Assembly (NCBI GenBank): GCA_016202545.1
Contig: JACQON010000002.1
Span: 1-64,000 of the forward strand
Origin: Chloroflexota bacterium
GTDB taxonomy: Bacteria; Chloroflexota; Dehalococcoidia; Dehalococcoidales; JACQON01
Direction: 5' to 3'
Length of the DNA stretch: 64,000 nt
Of the stretch, positions 49,731-59,873 are shown piece after piece; positions within the stretch are counted from its first letter, which is position 1, and each line of letters starts with the position of its first letter. The position numbers were made by a program, and so were the translations under genes. The notes under the pieces are model-generated. The model made no database searches, was not told the DNA's origin, and saw only the letters and a program-made list of their open reading frames with translations.

Positions 49731-50204
49731 CTAGCCGAACCAACTAGGAATCAACCCCCGATACAAGGTAACTCCCAACAAGCGTTCAAATATCCCATAC
49801 ATAAATGCCGTGGCCACCACAGCGTAGATGATAGCTACATACCATCTTGTCCCATGCGACCTCATATAAGTAAAAACGAAGAGCGGAATGGCTACCAGAA
49901 AGCCCAGCACATAGATGGTTAGAGAAAACCCCATTACCCATGCCCCGACAATTAGATATCCACCCCAACTTTCTCTGGCTGCTTCTTGCACCGTGATTTC
50001 GCCTTTGCCTATGTTCGCTCCCGACACGCCTCTCGCTGAGATGCCCTTCCACAATCCTATACCTGAAAGGACAAAAACCAGGCTGCTAATCAGCAGGGGC
50101 AATAACTTGGATTCCGGGTATTTCATCGGTAACGCCAGGCCGATAACTGCCAGCGCGATTGCCATAATTACCGGGTATAAGTAAGAGCTACCTCTTAACT
50201 TCAT
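49731..50204 (-). CDS. tctB: tripartite tricarboxylate transporter small subunit TctB
   Basis: 157 aa 4-TM protein overlapping tctA. Confidence 0.85.
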   Translation of the reverse strand: MKLRGSSYLYPVIMAIALAVIGLALPMKYPESKLLPLLISSLVFVLSGIGLWKGISARGVSGANIGKGEITVQEAARESWGGYLIVGAWVMGFSLTIYVLGFLVAIPLFVFTYMRSHGTRWYVAIIYAVVATAFMYGIFERLLGVTLYRGLIPSWFG

Positions 50205-51700
50205 GCTCTTTTACCCCCTCGCTCAAGCCGATGTCGAAGCAGTCTCATTATGGGTCTGGTGGTAAAAAGAGCAATTATGATAAAAATCAGGCTTAAACTG
50301 AGGGGCCGCATGAAGAACAGCGGGCCGGATGCGGCTAGAGCAATGAAAAGGTATTTTTCAAACAGAGTACCAAGAATATACCCCACCAGCAGCGCCGGTA
50401 AATTGAACTCGAACTTTCTCATCAGTAGCCCCACAGCACCGAAGATAAGGGTCACGATAACATCACTAAACATCTGCCCCTGAGCAAAAGCGCCAACCAG
50501 GACCATGACCGTAACTAAAGGCACCAGTATGCGGCTGGGAACATAGGCCACCTTGGACATGTACCTGGCCGTAAACAGGCAAATAAGCGCGCCGACTACG
50601 TTAGCAATAATAACCAGGAACATCATAGTGAGTGTTAGGTCCAGATGCTCCCGCATCATCGGCGGGCCAGGTATAAGCCCCAATATTAAGAACGCTCCCA
50701 GGTAGATGGCGTGCTCCGCGCTACCCGGTATGCCCAGAGCCAGAGTGGTCAACAATGCGCCTGCCTGGACAGCGTTGTTGGAACTCTCTGGAGCGATAAC
50801 CCCTTCGACAATGCCAGTGCCAAACTTCTCGGGGTGCTTCGATGTTTGTTTGGCTTGACCGTAAGCGACGAATACCGCCGTCGAAGCGCCTATCCCAGGG
50901 ATGACGCCGATGATGTAGCCGATAACAGTGCTACGCAGCCACAGCACCCAGTGACGAAATACATCCTTTACCCCCTCCAGTACCTGCTTCCCCTTTATCA
51001 CCACCTCTACTTTAGCTATAGTGCCGCCTTTGACGGCCAGGTCGATTATTTCCGGCAAGGCAAACAGCCCCAGGATAAGGGGAATCAGCGGGATGCCATC
51101 ATAGAGGTAAGGGTTACCGAAAGTAAAACGTGGCACCCCGGATATCGCTTGATACCCGACGAGGGAAATCATAAGTCCCAGTCCGCCGCTAATTATACCT
51201 TTAAGCGGCGAGCCGACAGTCAGAATGCCAATACATGATAAGCCTAGCAGTATCACAAAAACCATGTCCGCGGAGAGGATGGACATAACCATAGGCAAGA
51301 CCAGAGGAATCATTCCTAATGCCAGAAGTGCAGCCAGCAGACCACCCATTGCCGAACTGGTCAGGACTGCTCCCAGGGCCCGGCCAGCTTGTCCCTTCTG
51401 AGTCATGGGGAAGCCGTCAATCTGCGTAGCTATGTTGACGCCGGTCCCGGGTATGTTCAACAAGACGGCGGTTATCGAGCCCCCGGTCATGGCAGCGGCG
51501 GTAATGGCCACCATGAAGACCAGAGCGTAATCGGCTGGGACCTTGAAAAGAAAAGGCAGGAAGAGGGTGATTGCCAGCATACCGCCAATGCCAGGAATAA
51601 CGCCAAATATAAGCCCGATGACAACGCCTCCAAGCATGTAAGCGAGAAGGGTCATATCTCCTAGATTTTGTAGGGCCTGGATAAATGCCTGTATTACCAT
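50201..51700 (-). CDS. tctA: tripartite tricarboxylate transporter permease TctA
   Basis: GVIPGIGGMLAITLFLPF...GSITAVLLNIPGTGVNIATQIDGFPMTQKGQAGRALGAVLTSSAMGG. Confidence 0.95.
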   Translation of the reverse strand: MVIQAFIQALQNLGDMTLLAYMLGGVVIGLIFGVIPGIGGMLAITLFLPFLFKVPADYALVFMVAITAAAMTGGSITAVLLNIPGTGVNIATQIDGFPMTQKGQAGRALGAVLTSSAMGGLLAALLALGMIPLVLPMVMSILSADMVFVILLGLSCIGILTVGSPLKGIISGGLGLMISLVGYQAISGVPRFTFGNPYLYDGIPLIPLILGLFALPEIIDLAVKGGTIAKVEVVIKGKQVLEGVKDVFRHWVLWLRSTVIGYIIGVIPGIGASTAVFVAYGQAKQTSKHPEKFGTGIVEGVIAPESSNNAVQAGALLTTLALGIPGSAEHAIYLGAFLILGLIPGPPMMREHLDLTLTMMFLVIIANVVGALICLFTARYMSKVAYVPSRILVPLVTVMVLVGAFAQGQMFSDVIVTLIFGAVGLLMRKFEFNLPALLVGYILGTLFEKYLFIALAASGPLFFMRPLSLSLIFIIIALFTTRPIMRLLRHRLERGGKRA

Positions 51701-51842
51701 CCTCTAGCTGGCCTCACTACGTCTCACTGTAAATAGCTTGAAATAGACCATCTCCAATAGCGTTCATCCCCGAGTATCTCTCCCGGCGAATGAACAATAA
51801 CTCTCCTCTAATATCCGGACAAATGGGGTAACGCCCCTACCG

Positions 51843-53003
51843 TTAGCGTATATACTGGTCAATCAAGGTATCTGCCTTGTCCAAATCCTCCTTCAATATG
51901 TTTTGCCTCATCCATTCCATCCTCTTAGCCACGTCCTCACCCTTGGTGGGCGCGGTCCAGACCGGGAAGGCACGAACCACCTGAGTCTTAAAAGCCGAAT
52001 TAGCGAATATGGTGTCAAACGAACTGCGCAAAAACTTAATCCTGTCCTCAGGTATTCCCGGTGGTGCAAAAAATTCAATGGAAGCCCTCAGTGCTGATAC
52101 TATGTTTAATATTTTCTTATCTTCTGGAGAAAGCTGTACTAGCTCCGGGATTGCTGGCACGTCAGGATAATAGGCCAAGCTCCTATCATAGTCCACCACG
52201 ACGAAAGGCGTCTTCAGATAACCCTTCTCCACTTCGCGCGTGTAAGCATTAATGCTGTATGCATAGCCGTGTATCTCGCCCCTGGTGGAAGCCAGCGACA
52301 ACTCTGCAGTGCCGGCATAGCCGGGGACGATGCGGGCATCCTTGAGGCCAAAGGCTTTAATAATCAGTGCCGTCGCTATCACGGCGACACCACGCCTCTC
52401 GGAGACCCCCAGTTTGACGCCACTTGCTTGCTGCAGCTCTGCCATCGACTTATAGGGAAGCTGTGCAGCTATAGCCATCGCAGTTTCATCCCTGAGAAAA
52501 GCCCCGATATAGTTGAACTTCAGCATGTCAAACTTGACGCCAGGGTCATCCATAAGCGCTGGCCCATATAAAGTGCCCCTGCCGTATGTTAACCCCATGG
52601 TAAGCCCGTCAGGTTTGGCGGAGTATATAGCATTGGTACCGAGCAAACCACCACCCCCTGCCATGTTCTTGACTATCATAGTGCCGCCGGTAACTTCTGC
52701 CCAGAAGCTGGCATATATTCGGGCAAGGAAGTCAGCGCCGCCACCAGCCCCGTAGGGCAAAATCATAGTTGCGATGTTATTCTTATAGAAATCGGCGGCG
52801 CTTACCGCCGTCGGCGTCGGGGTTGGTGTGGGTGTAGGTGTAGGGGCTGGTGTTGGCGTTAGTGTGACTGTTGGTCCGGGGACGGTGACCGTTGGCGCAG
52901 GGGCTGTTACCGTTGCTACCGGCGCGGGTGCCCGGGCGCAGCCAGCGCCGATAGCCAGCAAGCTCAACAGCAACGCTACAAAGACTGATATTACTCTCCG
53001 CAT
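51843..53003 (-). CDS. tctC: tripartite tricarboxylate transporter substrate-binding lipoprotein TctC
   Basis: lipobox GAGCA, PT-rich linker, IVKNMAGGGGLLGTNAIYSAKPDGLTMG. Confidence 0.9.
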   Translation of the reverse strand: MRRVISVFVALLLSLLAIGAGCARAPAPVATVTAPAPTVTVPGPTVTLTPTPAPTPTPTPTPTPTAVSAADFYKNNIATMILPYGAGGGADFLARIYASFWAEVTGGTMIVKNMAGGGGLLGTNAIYSAKPDGLTMGLTYGRGTLYGPALMDDPGVKFDMLKFNYIGAFLRDETAMAIAAQLPYKSMAELQQASGVKLGVSERRGVAVIATALIIKAFGLKDARIVPGYAGTAELSLASTRGEIHGYAYSINAYTREVEKGYLKTPFVVVDYDRSLAYYPDVPAIPELVQLSPEDKKILNIVSALRASIEFFAPPGIPEDRIKFLRSSFDTIFANSAFKTQVVRAFPVWTAPTKGEDVAKRMEWMRQNILKEDLDKADTLIDQYIR

Positions 53004-53109
53004 TTGAATGCTCCTTTCACTTAATTTTGGCTACGGCATTACCAAACGATTCAAACTCACACCCTTGCCACCCCCTTTTAGACAGATTCTCAGCCGATAA
53101 GTTTTCCGA

Positions 53110-53226
53110 TTACAATTTAGTTCTTTGTCTCGCCAGCTTCTCCCCAGTAAGGGATAGCCATACCATGGCTCCTTAGGGTTGAGCTTGGGTAACCCCAGCT
53201 CCTCCCAGATTTGCTTGGCCCTCTCT
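53110..53226 (-). pseudogene. C-terminal remnant of a fourth UbiD-family gene
   Basis: Minus-strand translation RAKQIWEELGLPKLNPKEPWYGY.. then LTGEKLARQRTKL* (frame shift between) matches C-terminus of UbiD at 58070-59674 (RARQIWEEEGLPRLSAKVPWHGY..QTGEKLAKQRVKL*). Confidence 0.85.
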
Positions 53227-53383
53227 CAGTGAGCCTGTCCAATCTTAGGTAGTCTTTCAAAGGCTAACACTTCATGAAGTTTTCCTTTGGCTTGCGCTTG
53301 AATATATATACTGCTTCTCCAGGGGGCTTGTCAAGGTTTTGCTGAACAACTCCGCCACGCACTGGATTCCAGGCAAAAGAGGG

Positions 53384-54814
53384 CTATAAGTTTATGCCAT
53401 ATTTCTGCCACCGGGCTTCCACCTTCGCCTTAATATCGGGGTCGTCACATAGCTCTGGAGCTTCTGTCCCTTCGGCCTGATATTCCTCACTGGGCATTGT
53501 GGCATCTACCCCCCAGTGTGCTGACCACCCACGCCTGGAATAGGGCTGGGATACATCCAATACTCCACCAGGGCTTCGCCGAGCTATTAATATATCCCGG
53601 TCCGGTTGAACATAGTTGCTCACCGCCCATTCAACATGTACTGGATTACGGATATCTACGTTTTCGTCCACGACGACAACATATTTAAAGCGATGAAGGT
53701 TAGGGTCGCCCCAGACAGCGTGAATTATCTCATTCACGTGTCCTGGCCAGAGCTTTCTCAAGGAAATGACTAACTTAAATGCACAACCGTGGCGAGGAGC
53801 GTGGACATCTACTACTCCGGGAAGTTTCTTGAGTTTGGAGTAGGCAAGATATTCCTTTCCCTTCACGGTAATAAACCCGGTCTCCGAAGGATACCCTTCT
53901 CTTTCCCCTAGAAATATCGGGTTGTCTCGGTGGGTAATAGTTTTCAAATGAAACACGTGGAGCATCTGAGCATCACCCTGATGCCCTGTATATTCTCCAA
54001 AAGGACCGTCAAGCTTCAGTTCATCAGGATACACTTCTCCTTCCAGTATTATCTCTGCCGTAGCTGGCACTGCCAAATCACAGGTCTCGCACTTAACTAG
54101 CTCTAACGGTTCCTTCCTCAATGCGCCGACATAATCGTCTTCACTTGGTGGATGTTGGAATTTCGCACCGGCTGCAAGCAAATAGACAGGGTCTGTGCCA
54201 ATGGCAACGGCTATAGGCATCGGTTTACCAGGATGTAGTCGCGCCCATTTCCTGAGATGTTGTCCCCCGTGTTGGTAAGATGGCATTAGCATCCCGGTTT
54301 CATTCTTTGTCCGATACATCATTCGATAAATGCCTGTATTCTGTACCCCTGTCTGCGGGTCCTTGGTTACCTGTAATCCCAGAGTGCCGATGTAAGGCGC
54401 TCCATCTTTTTTATGCCATTTCACCGGAGGGAAAATAGTATTAAGGTCGGCTTTCTCCCCTGTCAAAATATTCTCTTTACAGGGACCAGTCTTGACTAGC
54501 TTTGGTGGGATAGGGTGCTCTATTCTCTTTATCCATTCTTCTGTAATCTCCTTATCATCAACTGTGTCCATCCCTAGAGCTAAGGCTAAACGCTGTAATG
54601 TCCCAATCAGATTACATAGAAGCGGCACCTTGTGACCTCTGATATTTTCAAAAAGTACCGCCGGGCCATCTACGTTGATTAGCTTATTGGCAACGCCGTT
54701 TACCTCCCATGCCGGGTCTACCTCGGTTTTCACTCTGGCTAGAAGGCCTTTCTTCTCGAGCAACGCAACGAATCCTCTTAAATCTTTGTATGCCATAATC
54801 GGTTCTTCCTCCAA
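53384..54814 (-). CDS. UbiD-family (de)carboxylase 2
   Basis: VLFENIRGHKVPLLCNLIGT, PATAEIILEGEVYPDELKLDGPFGEYTGHQG, HRDNPIFLG. Confidence 0.92.
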   Translation of the reverse strand: MEEEPIMAYKDLRGFVALLEKKGLLARVKTEVDPAWEVNGVANKLINVDGPAVLFENIRGHKVPLLCNLIGTLQRLALALGMDTVDDKEITEEWIKRIEHPIPPKLVKTGPCKENILTGEKADLNTIFPPVKWHKKDGAPYIGTLGLQVTKDPQTGVQNTGIYRMMYRTKNETGMLMPSYQHGGQHLRKWARLHPGKPMPIAVAIGTDPVYLLAAGAKFQHPPSEDDYVGALRKEPLELVKCETCDLAVPATAEIILEGEVYPDELKLDGPFGEYTGHQGDAQMLHVFHLKTITHRDNPIFLGEREGYPSETGFITVKGKEYLAYSKLKKLPGVVDVHAPRHGCAFKLVISLRKLWPGHVNEIIHAVWGDPNLHRFKYVVVVDENVDIRNPVHVEWAVSNYVQPDRDILIARRSPGGVLDVSQPYSRRGWSAHWGVDATMPSEEYQAEGTEAPELCDDPDIKAKVEARWQKYGINL

Positions 54815-54817
54815 TCT

Positions 54818-56119
54818 TCATCTGTACAAAACACCAGGAAACCACATAGCGATTTCAGGGAAAGCTGTTAATAGCACCAGCATCAAAAGCACGGGAACAA
54901 TGAACGGTAAAGCACCCAAGGCAATAGTCTCTATCGAGTGTTCGGGAACAACCCCACGAAGAATGAACAAACTCAGGCCAAATGGGGGTGTAACCAATCC
55001 AAACTCAGCGACCACTACGTAAAAGACACCAAACCAAATCATGTCGACGCCGAGACTGTTGAGGACAGGTACGACAAAGGGAAAGGTTAGAAACATCATC
55101 GACCAAGAGTCAAATAGACATCCCAGGATAAGGTAGAGTATGCCGACAGCGGCTATGGTGCCGACCACGCCAATATTCAGAGCGACCAATGAAGTGGCAA
55201 CCCGAGTGGTAATTCCCGTCATGTTAAGGGCATGGGTAAGCGTTATTGCCGTAGCATAGATAAACATGCTCATAGTGGTTACTTTCAAAGCATCGAGAAG
55301 ACCTGCCCTAATCATCGCCAGGGTAAGTCGCCTATAAGCCAGGGTAAGAACAATGCTGAGGAAAGCACCCATAGCTGCGGCTTCGGTAGGCGTCATTATA
55401 CCGCCAAAGATGGCGCCTAACACCCCGAGTATCAGGATAACGAAGGACACTACTTCTCTTAGCGACCGTAGTCTCTCCATCCAGGTAAACCTGGGAGATG
55501 CCGGAGCCAAGCTCGGATTGAGCTTGACCATGACAATGACGGTTAGAATAAAGAAAACGGTTAGCAGTACCCCGGGGACAAGCCCGGCGGCAAAAAGGTT
55601 CGTTATTGGTATGCCCACCCAGGTAGCATAGATAATCATGAGAACACTGGGGGGAATAAGCGGCGCCAGACCACTCCCGATAGCGATTGAGCCGAGAGAA
55701 AGTCTGGGGCTGTAGCCCCTCTTGTCCATCGGAGAAAAGGCAATCTTACCAAAGGTGGCACAGGACGCCATAGAGGAACCAGACATGGCAGCAAAGACGC
55801 CGCAGGCGGCCAGTGTCGAGACTGCCAGGCCGCCGGGCAAACGGCCGAGCCATCTTTCCAGCGTGGCAAAAAGCTTTTCACAAATGCCACTTTCACTAAG
55901 TATTGAACCCATGAATACAAAAAGTGGAATCGCCGTCAACGAAAAGGAGTAGGTCGCATCCCATGAACTCCAGCCGAACTGGTCAATGGACTGATTGGCT
56001 AAAAGCCACAGCGCTGCAGTAGCCGCTATCCCGATTGCCCAGGCAACTTGAAGCCCCATGAATAGCAGAACTACCATGCCGCCGATAATGGCGAGGCTCA
56101 TTACCATTTCCTGACTCAT
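54818..56119 (-). CDS. dctM: TRAP transporter large permease DctM
   Basis: FVFMGSILSESGICEKLF...SAGLAPLIPPSVLMIIYATWVGIPITNLFAAGLVPG region; 433 aa. Confidence 0.92.
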   Translation of the reverse strand: MSQEMVMSLAIIGGMVVLLFMGLQVAWAIGIAATAALWLLANQSIDQFGWSSWDATYSFSLTAIPLFVFMGSILSESGICEKLFATLERWLGRLPGGLAVSTLAACGVFAAMSGSSMASCATFGKIAFSPMDKRGYSPRLSLGSIAIGSGLAPLIPPSVLMIIYATWVGIPITNLFAAGLVPGVLLTVFFILTVIVMVKLNPSLAPASPRFTWMERLRSLREVVSFVILILGVLGAIFGGIMTPTEAAAMGAFLSIVLTLAYRRLTLAMIRAGLLDALKVTTMSMFIYATAITLTHALNMTGITTRVATSLVALNIGVVGTIAAVGILYLILGCLFDSWSMMFLTFPFVVPVLNSLGVDMIWFGVFYVVVAEFGLVTPPFGLSLFILRGVVPEHSIETIALGALPFIVPVLLMLVLLTAFPEIAMWFPGVLYR

Positions 56120-56637
56120 CAGCCTTTTTCCTCCCCGGAAGCCCTGACCGCCTTTATAGTTCGGACAAGGTCAATAATCATCATGATGAAGAGCAGGATG
56201 ACGCCAATGAGCATGGTCAGCTGGGGCCACTCCAGAGGTACACGCAACCAGTGTCCGCTCCTTTCTCCATACTTATGCGAATTTGCCCACAGGCTATAAT
56301 AGGACTTAATTAGCACCGGGACGAAGGCAGTTGCGATAATCAGGGTTACCAGCTTCAGCCGCTTTTGAACCTTAGCCGGTAGTCTGCTAACCACGATGTC
56401 AACCGTAATATGCCCTTTCGCTCTCCAGGTGTAAGCTGTGCCTATGAATATTAAGGCTACCAGCATGTAGGCACTGATTTCATCGGCAAGGCCAAACGGG
56501 TGCCTGAAGAAATACCTGGCGACCACCTCAACCAGGACCAGTATCATCATGACAAAAGTCAGCCAGGAAACAAGGTCAACGGCGACTATATTGAATATAG
56601 TCTCAATAATCTTGCTTTTCGGGACAATCCGCTTCAT
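56119..56637 (-). CDS. dctQ: TRAP transporter small permease DctQ
   Basis: EVVARYFFRHPFGLADEISAYMLVALIFIGTAYTWRAKGHITVDI. Confidence 0.92.
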   Translation of the reverse strand: MKRIVPKSKIIETIFNIVAVDLVSWLTFVMMILVLVEVVARYFFRHPFGLADEISAYMLVALIFIGTAYTWRAKGHITVDIVVSRLPAKVQKRLKLVTLIIATAFVPVLIKSYYSLWANSHKYGERSGHWLRVPLEWPQLTMLIGVILLFIMMIIDLVRTIKAVRASGEEKG

Positions 56638-56760
56638 CTAGTCTTCTATCCATGGCACCGGCTCTCTGCAGTATGGGACTGAGCCACGTACCATCTATCA
56701 ACCTTCGTTTTCTGCCCAGCTTGTCCTACTTGTTCAGCCGTCATCAAGGATAAAACCGCA

Positions 56761-56795
56761 GGAAGCAACGGGGGTTGGTTATCCCCGTTGCTTCC
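56761..56795 (-). terminator. hairpin just downstream of dctP
   Basis: 13-bp perfect stem GGAAGCAACGGGG/CCCCGTTGCTTCC, weak T-run on minus strand. Confidence 0.55.
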
Positions 56796-56811
56796 TTAGC
56801 CCTATTAGCGG

Positions 56812-57969
56812 TTATTTAGGATTGGGATTGAAAGCTCTAATGTCAGCTAGAGCACTCTTGACTAAAGGCAGAACCTCCGGGCCATGAGGACCGGCAATCT
56901 TAAGCCACTCATCCTCGACGCTCTTCGTCATCTCCACCGCCTTGTCCCAGTCAGCAAAGGGTACGTATTCCAAACCAGCTTGCTTCAGAAAATCAAAGCT
57001 CGCGAGATACGAGTCATGTGAAGAAAGGTTAACCATATAATCCATTGCCGTAGCTACCTGGCGAAGCGCCTGCTGCAGGTCAGGTGGTAGCGAATCATAC
57101 TTCTTGGCATTCATACCAGTAACCAGCGGCCAGAGGGAGCCAAACGGCAAGGTTGTGAAATATTTGGTAACCTTGTGCAGGCCTAACGGGCTGATTGCAT
57201 AATCCGGGAGAGTAACCGCCGCATCAAGCAGACCTGACTGCAGCGATGGTACCACTTCGCTTCCCGGCATGGTTACACTGGCTAATCCCATAGCTTTGGC
57301 CGACATAGCGTGGATAAGACCCGCTACCCTTACCTTTAAACCCTTCAGGTCATCCAGTTTAGCAATCTTTTTGTTGCTGAACAGGATGAGCTGTCCGCCG
57401 CCATCATTAGCACCCAGATAGGTAATCCCCGCCGTTTCCCGGTAGATTTTGTCCAGCAGCCCCTTCAATTTCGGGTTTTCAAACAGGACAAGCTGTTCCA
57501 CCCGGTTCTGTTCCTCTTCAGAGGTAAGAAGCCCGGGTATGTCTGACCAGTTCCAGATTGGATAGGTTCCAGCATACCAGGGAATGGGAATATCTCCCAC
57601 GTCTGCCTTGCCTTCCCTAAGGGCAGTAACCAGCTCCATGGAGGGAAACATCTTGGAGACAATCTTAAGCTGTAGTCGCCCGCCGCTAAACTCATCAAGC
57701 AGCCTTTGCATTTGTCCACCGGGTCTATACATCCGTCCATACCCGCGGATTGGTCCCCAGAAATCATTCCAGGCAAAGGTTAAGGTAAAGACTTCTTTAG
57801 ACGGCGTTGGCGTGGGTGTCGGCGTCGGTGTTGCAGTTGGCGTCGGTTTCGGCGCCGGAGTTGGAGTTGGTGTCGGTGTTGGAGTAGGTGTAGGCGTGGG
57901 AGCACACGCGCTAGCAAGCAGAGTCAAGCCCAATACTAATACCGTAAACATAGCTACCAGTTTTCTCAT
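56812..57969 (-). CDS. dctP: TRAP transporter solute-binding lipoprotein DctP
   Basis: LASACAPTPTPTP linker; LDDLKGLKVRVAGLIHAMSAKAMGLASVTMPGSEVVPSLQSGLLDAAV. Confidence 0.92.
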   Translation of the reverse strand: MRKLVAMFTVLVLGLTLLASACAPTPTPTPTPTPTPTPAPKPTPTATPTPTPTPTPSKEVFTLTFAWNDFWGPIRGYGRMYRPGGQMQRLLDEFSGGRLQLKIVSKMFPSMELVTALREGKADVGDIPIPWYAGTYPIWNWSDIPGLLTSEEEQNRVEQLVLFENPKLKGLLDKIYRETAGITYLGANDGGGQLILFSNKKIAKLDDLKGLKVRVAGLIHAMSAKAMGLASVTMPGSEVVPSLQSGLLDAAVTLPDYAISPLGLHKVTKYFTTLPFGSLWPLVTGMNAKKYDSLPPDLQQALRQVATAMDYMVNLSSHDSYLASFDFLKQAGLEYVPFADWDKAVEMTKSVEDEWLKIAGPHGPEVLPLVKSALADIRAFNPNPK

Positions 57970-58069
57970 TTGAATTACCCCCTTCCTCTTTTTGTTCCGC
58001 TGGATGCTTCATCGGCTTACATATCCCGCCTCCTTTTAGGCAAATTATCAGCTTAACCTGGCTGTACAA

Positions 58070-59674
58070 TTACAGCTTCACCCTCTGTTTGGCCAGTTTT
58101 TCGCCAGTCTGGTAATGCTCGCCTCTGAGGGCAAGCTCAGCTTCCTCTTGGTTCTCCTCTGTCCAGTAACCAAGGGAATACCCATGCCACGGCACCTTGG
58201 CGCTTAGCCTGGGTAACCCTTCCTCCTCCCAGATTTGCCTCGCCCTCTCCATGAACTCCCTCCTGGGCAGAGATACCGGGGGGTAGGCCCAATTCATGGT
58301 GGCATCTATCAGCATGGCTGAGCCGCCTGTAGGGGGAGGATATTCATCCTCTTCTGGTGGTGCAGCTATCGAAGGGTCCAACGCAGCTATCATTCCTTGA
58401 ACTATACGGACATCTCGATGGGGCTGCACTCTATAGCTCAAAGCCCAGTTGACCGAGTCGGCATCACGCGGGTCAATATCTTCGTCCACTGCTATCACAA
58501 CTTTGCGCCATGGAATCAGGACCACAGCGCCATTTAGAACTTGCCAAACCTGAGCCGGGTAGGACTTCTTCATCTTGATGACGCAGTATGGTGCTGCACC
58601 ACAGCTTTCATGAAGCGCCACCTCTAAAACCGGCAGGCCACAGTCATAGCGCAGAAATTTATATAAACGCGCTTCATCTCCCGTCCCTCGTATCTTGCTG
58701 CTTTCGCTAGGCGGGAATTGGCTGATAAAAGCATGGTAGATTGGGTTACGACGATGGGTGATGCAGGTAACATTAAAGTAGGGTTGTATCCTCTCTAGCC
58801 CCATATAGCCCGGAAACTCACCGAAGGGAGCTTCCCTTTCCATAGAATCAGTAGGCAATTCGCCTTCAATCACTATCTCGGCTGTCGCTGGCACTTCTAT
58901 ATCCACGGTTTTGCATTTGACCAGTTCTATCGGTTCGCCGGCAATACCCCCAGCTACGGCATACTCATCAACACCATAGGGGACTTTGGTCACGCCAACA
59001 TAGGCTATGGCTGGGCTGGTTCCCAGGACAATAGCCGCTTCCAGCGGTTTCCCTAGCTCCCGACACTTCTCCCATTGCAACCTGGCGTGCTGATAACCCT
59101 CAGCTTCTATTCCGGTCCTGGTCTGACTTTTGAGCATGGCTCTGTAAACGCCAATGTTCCTTGTTCCCGTCTCCGGGTCTTTGGTCACCCAGCAGGGTGA
59201 ACTTAGGTAAGGGGCATTGTCAAACCCCGGAGTAGATATAGGGACGGGGAACTCGTCAAGGCCACCGTGTTCCAATAGATTATCGCCCACATGTATTTCT
59301 TCATGGACAGGGCCATCCTTGACTATCCTGGGCTCAACGGGATGAAGCTGAGCCTGGCTCCACTTCTCCATAATCTCGTCAGGCTGGCACATCATTCCTA
59401 TGGCATAAACTTGCTTTGATGCAGCACAGGAAGCTACCAGTACAGGGATGTCATAGCGTTTGCCCTTAGCGTCTACCACATTTTCAAACAAAAAGGCCTT
59501 CCTTTCTTCTTCAGGAAGGCCACGGAACTGCCACCTTACCAAAGGCATTAACTCGGTATCCTTATTTATTTCCCTTTTCATTATCACTAGCTTGTTATTT
59601 GCCTCCAGGGCTTTGACATGCTCTCTCAAGTCTTTGTAGTACGCCATTATATCAACCCCCTTTAAAACAAGCAA
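58070..59674 (-). CDS. UbiD-family (de)carboxylase 3
   Basis: AFLFENVVDAKGKRYDIPVLVASCAAS, PATAEIVIEGELPTDSMEREAPFGEFPGYMG. Confidence 0.92.
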   Translation of the reverse strand: MLVLKGVDIMAYYKDLREHVKALEANNKLVIMKREINKDTELMPLVRWQFRGLPEEERKAFLFENVVDAKGKRYDIPVLVASCAASKQVYAIGMMCQPDEIMEKWSQAQLHPVEPRIVKDGPVHEEIHVGDNLLEHGGLDEFPVPISTPGFDNAPYLSSPCWVTKDPETGTRNIGVYRAMLKSQTRTGIEAEGYQHARLQWEKCRELGKPLEAAIVLGTSPAIAYVGVTKVPYGVDEYAVAGGIAGEPIELVKCKTVDIEVPATAEIVIEGELPTDSMEREAPFGEFPGYMGLERIQPYFNVTCITHRRNPIYHAFISQFPPSESSKIRGTGDEARLYKFLRYDCGLPVLEVALHESCGAAPYCVIKMKKSYPAQVWQVLNGAVVLIPWRKVVIAVDEDIDPRDADSVNWALSYRVQPHRDVRIVQGMIAALDPSIAAPPEEDEYPPPTGGSAMLIDATMNWAYPPVSLPRREFMERARQIWEEEGLPRLSAKVPWHGYSLGYWTEENQEEAELALRGEHYQTGEKLAKQRVKL

Positions 59675-59869
59675 TTATTCCTGGCAGATGGTAATCGCCT
59701 CCCTGGGACAATCTTTTGCGCATACATAGCATCCCTGACAATCCTCAATGTACCATATGCAGGCCTTCCCCCTCTCTCTGTCCATCCTGATGACGTCTTC
59801 CATGCAGGAATCTTCGCAGATGCCACAGCCGGTGCAAGCGGACTCGTCTATTATCTTGATACTGTTCAT
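59675..59869 (-). CDS. 2x[4Fe-4S] ferredoxin
   Basis: CTGCGICEDSCMEDV...CQGCYVCAKDCPREAI. Confidence 0.92.
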   Translation of the reverse strand: MNSIKIIDESACTGCGICEDSCMEDVIRMDRERGKACIWYIEDCQGCYVCAKDCPREAITICQE

Positions 59870-59873
59870 TGAT

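Noticed and set aside
57584-57973. Plus-strand ORF rich in GVGVGVGV
   Set aside because: Antisense of the Pro/Thr-repeat linker of dctP; open frame is an artefact of the repeat.
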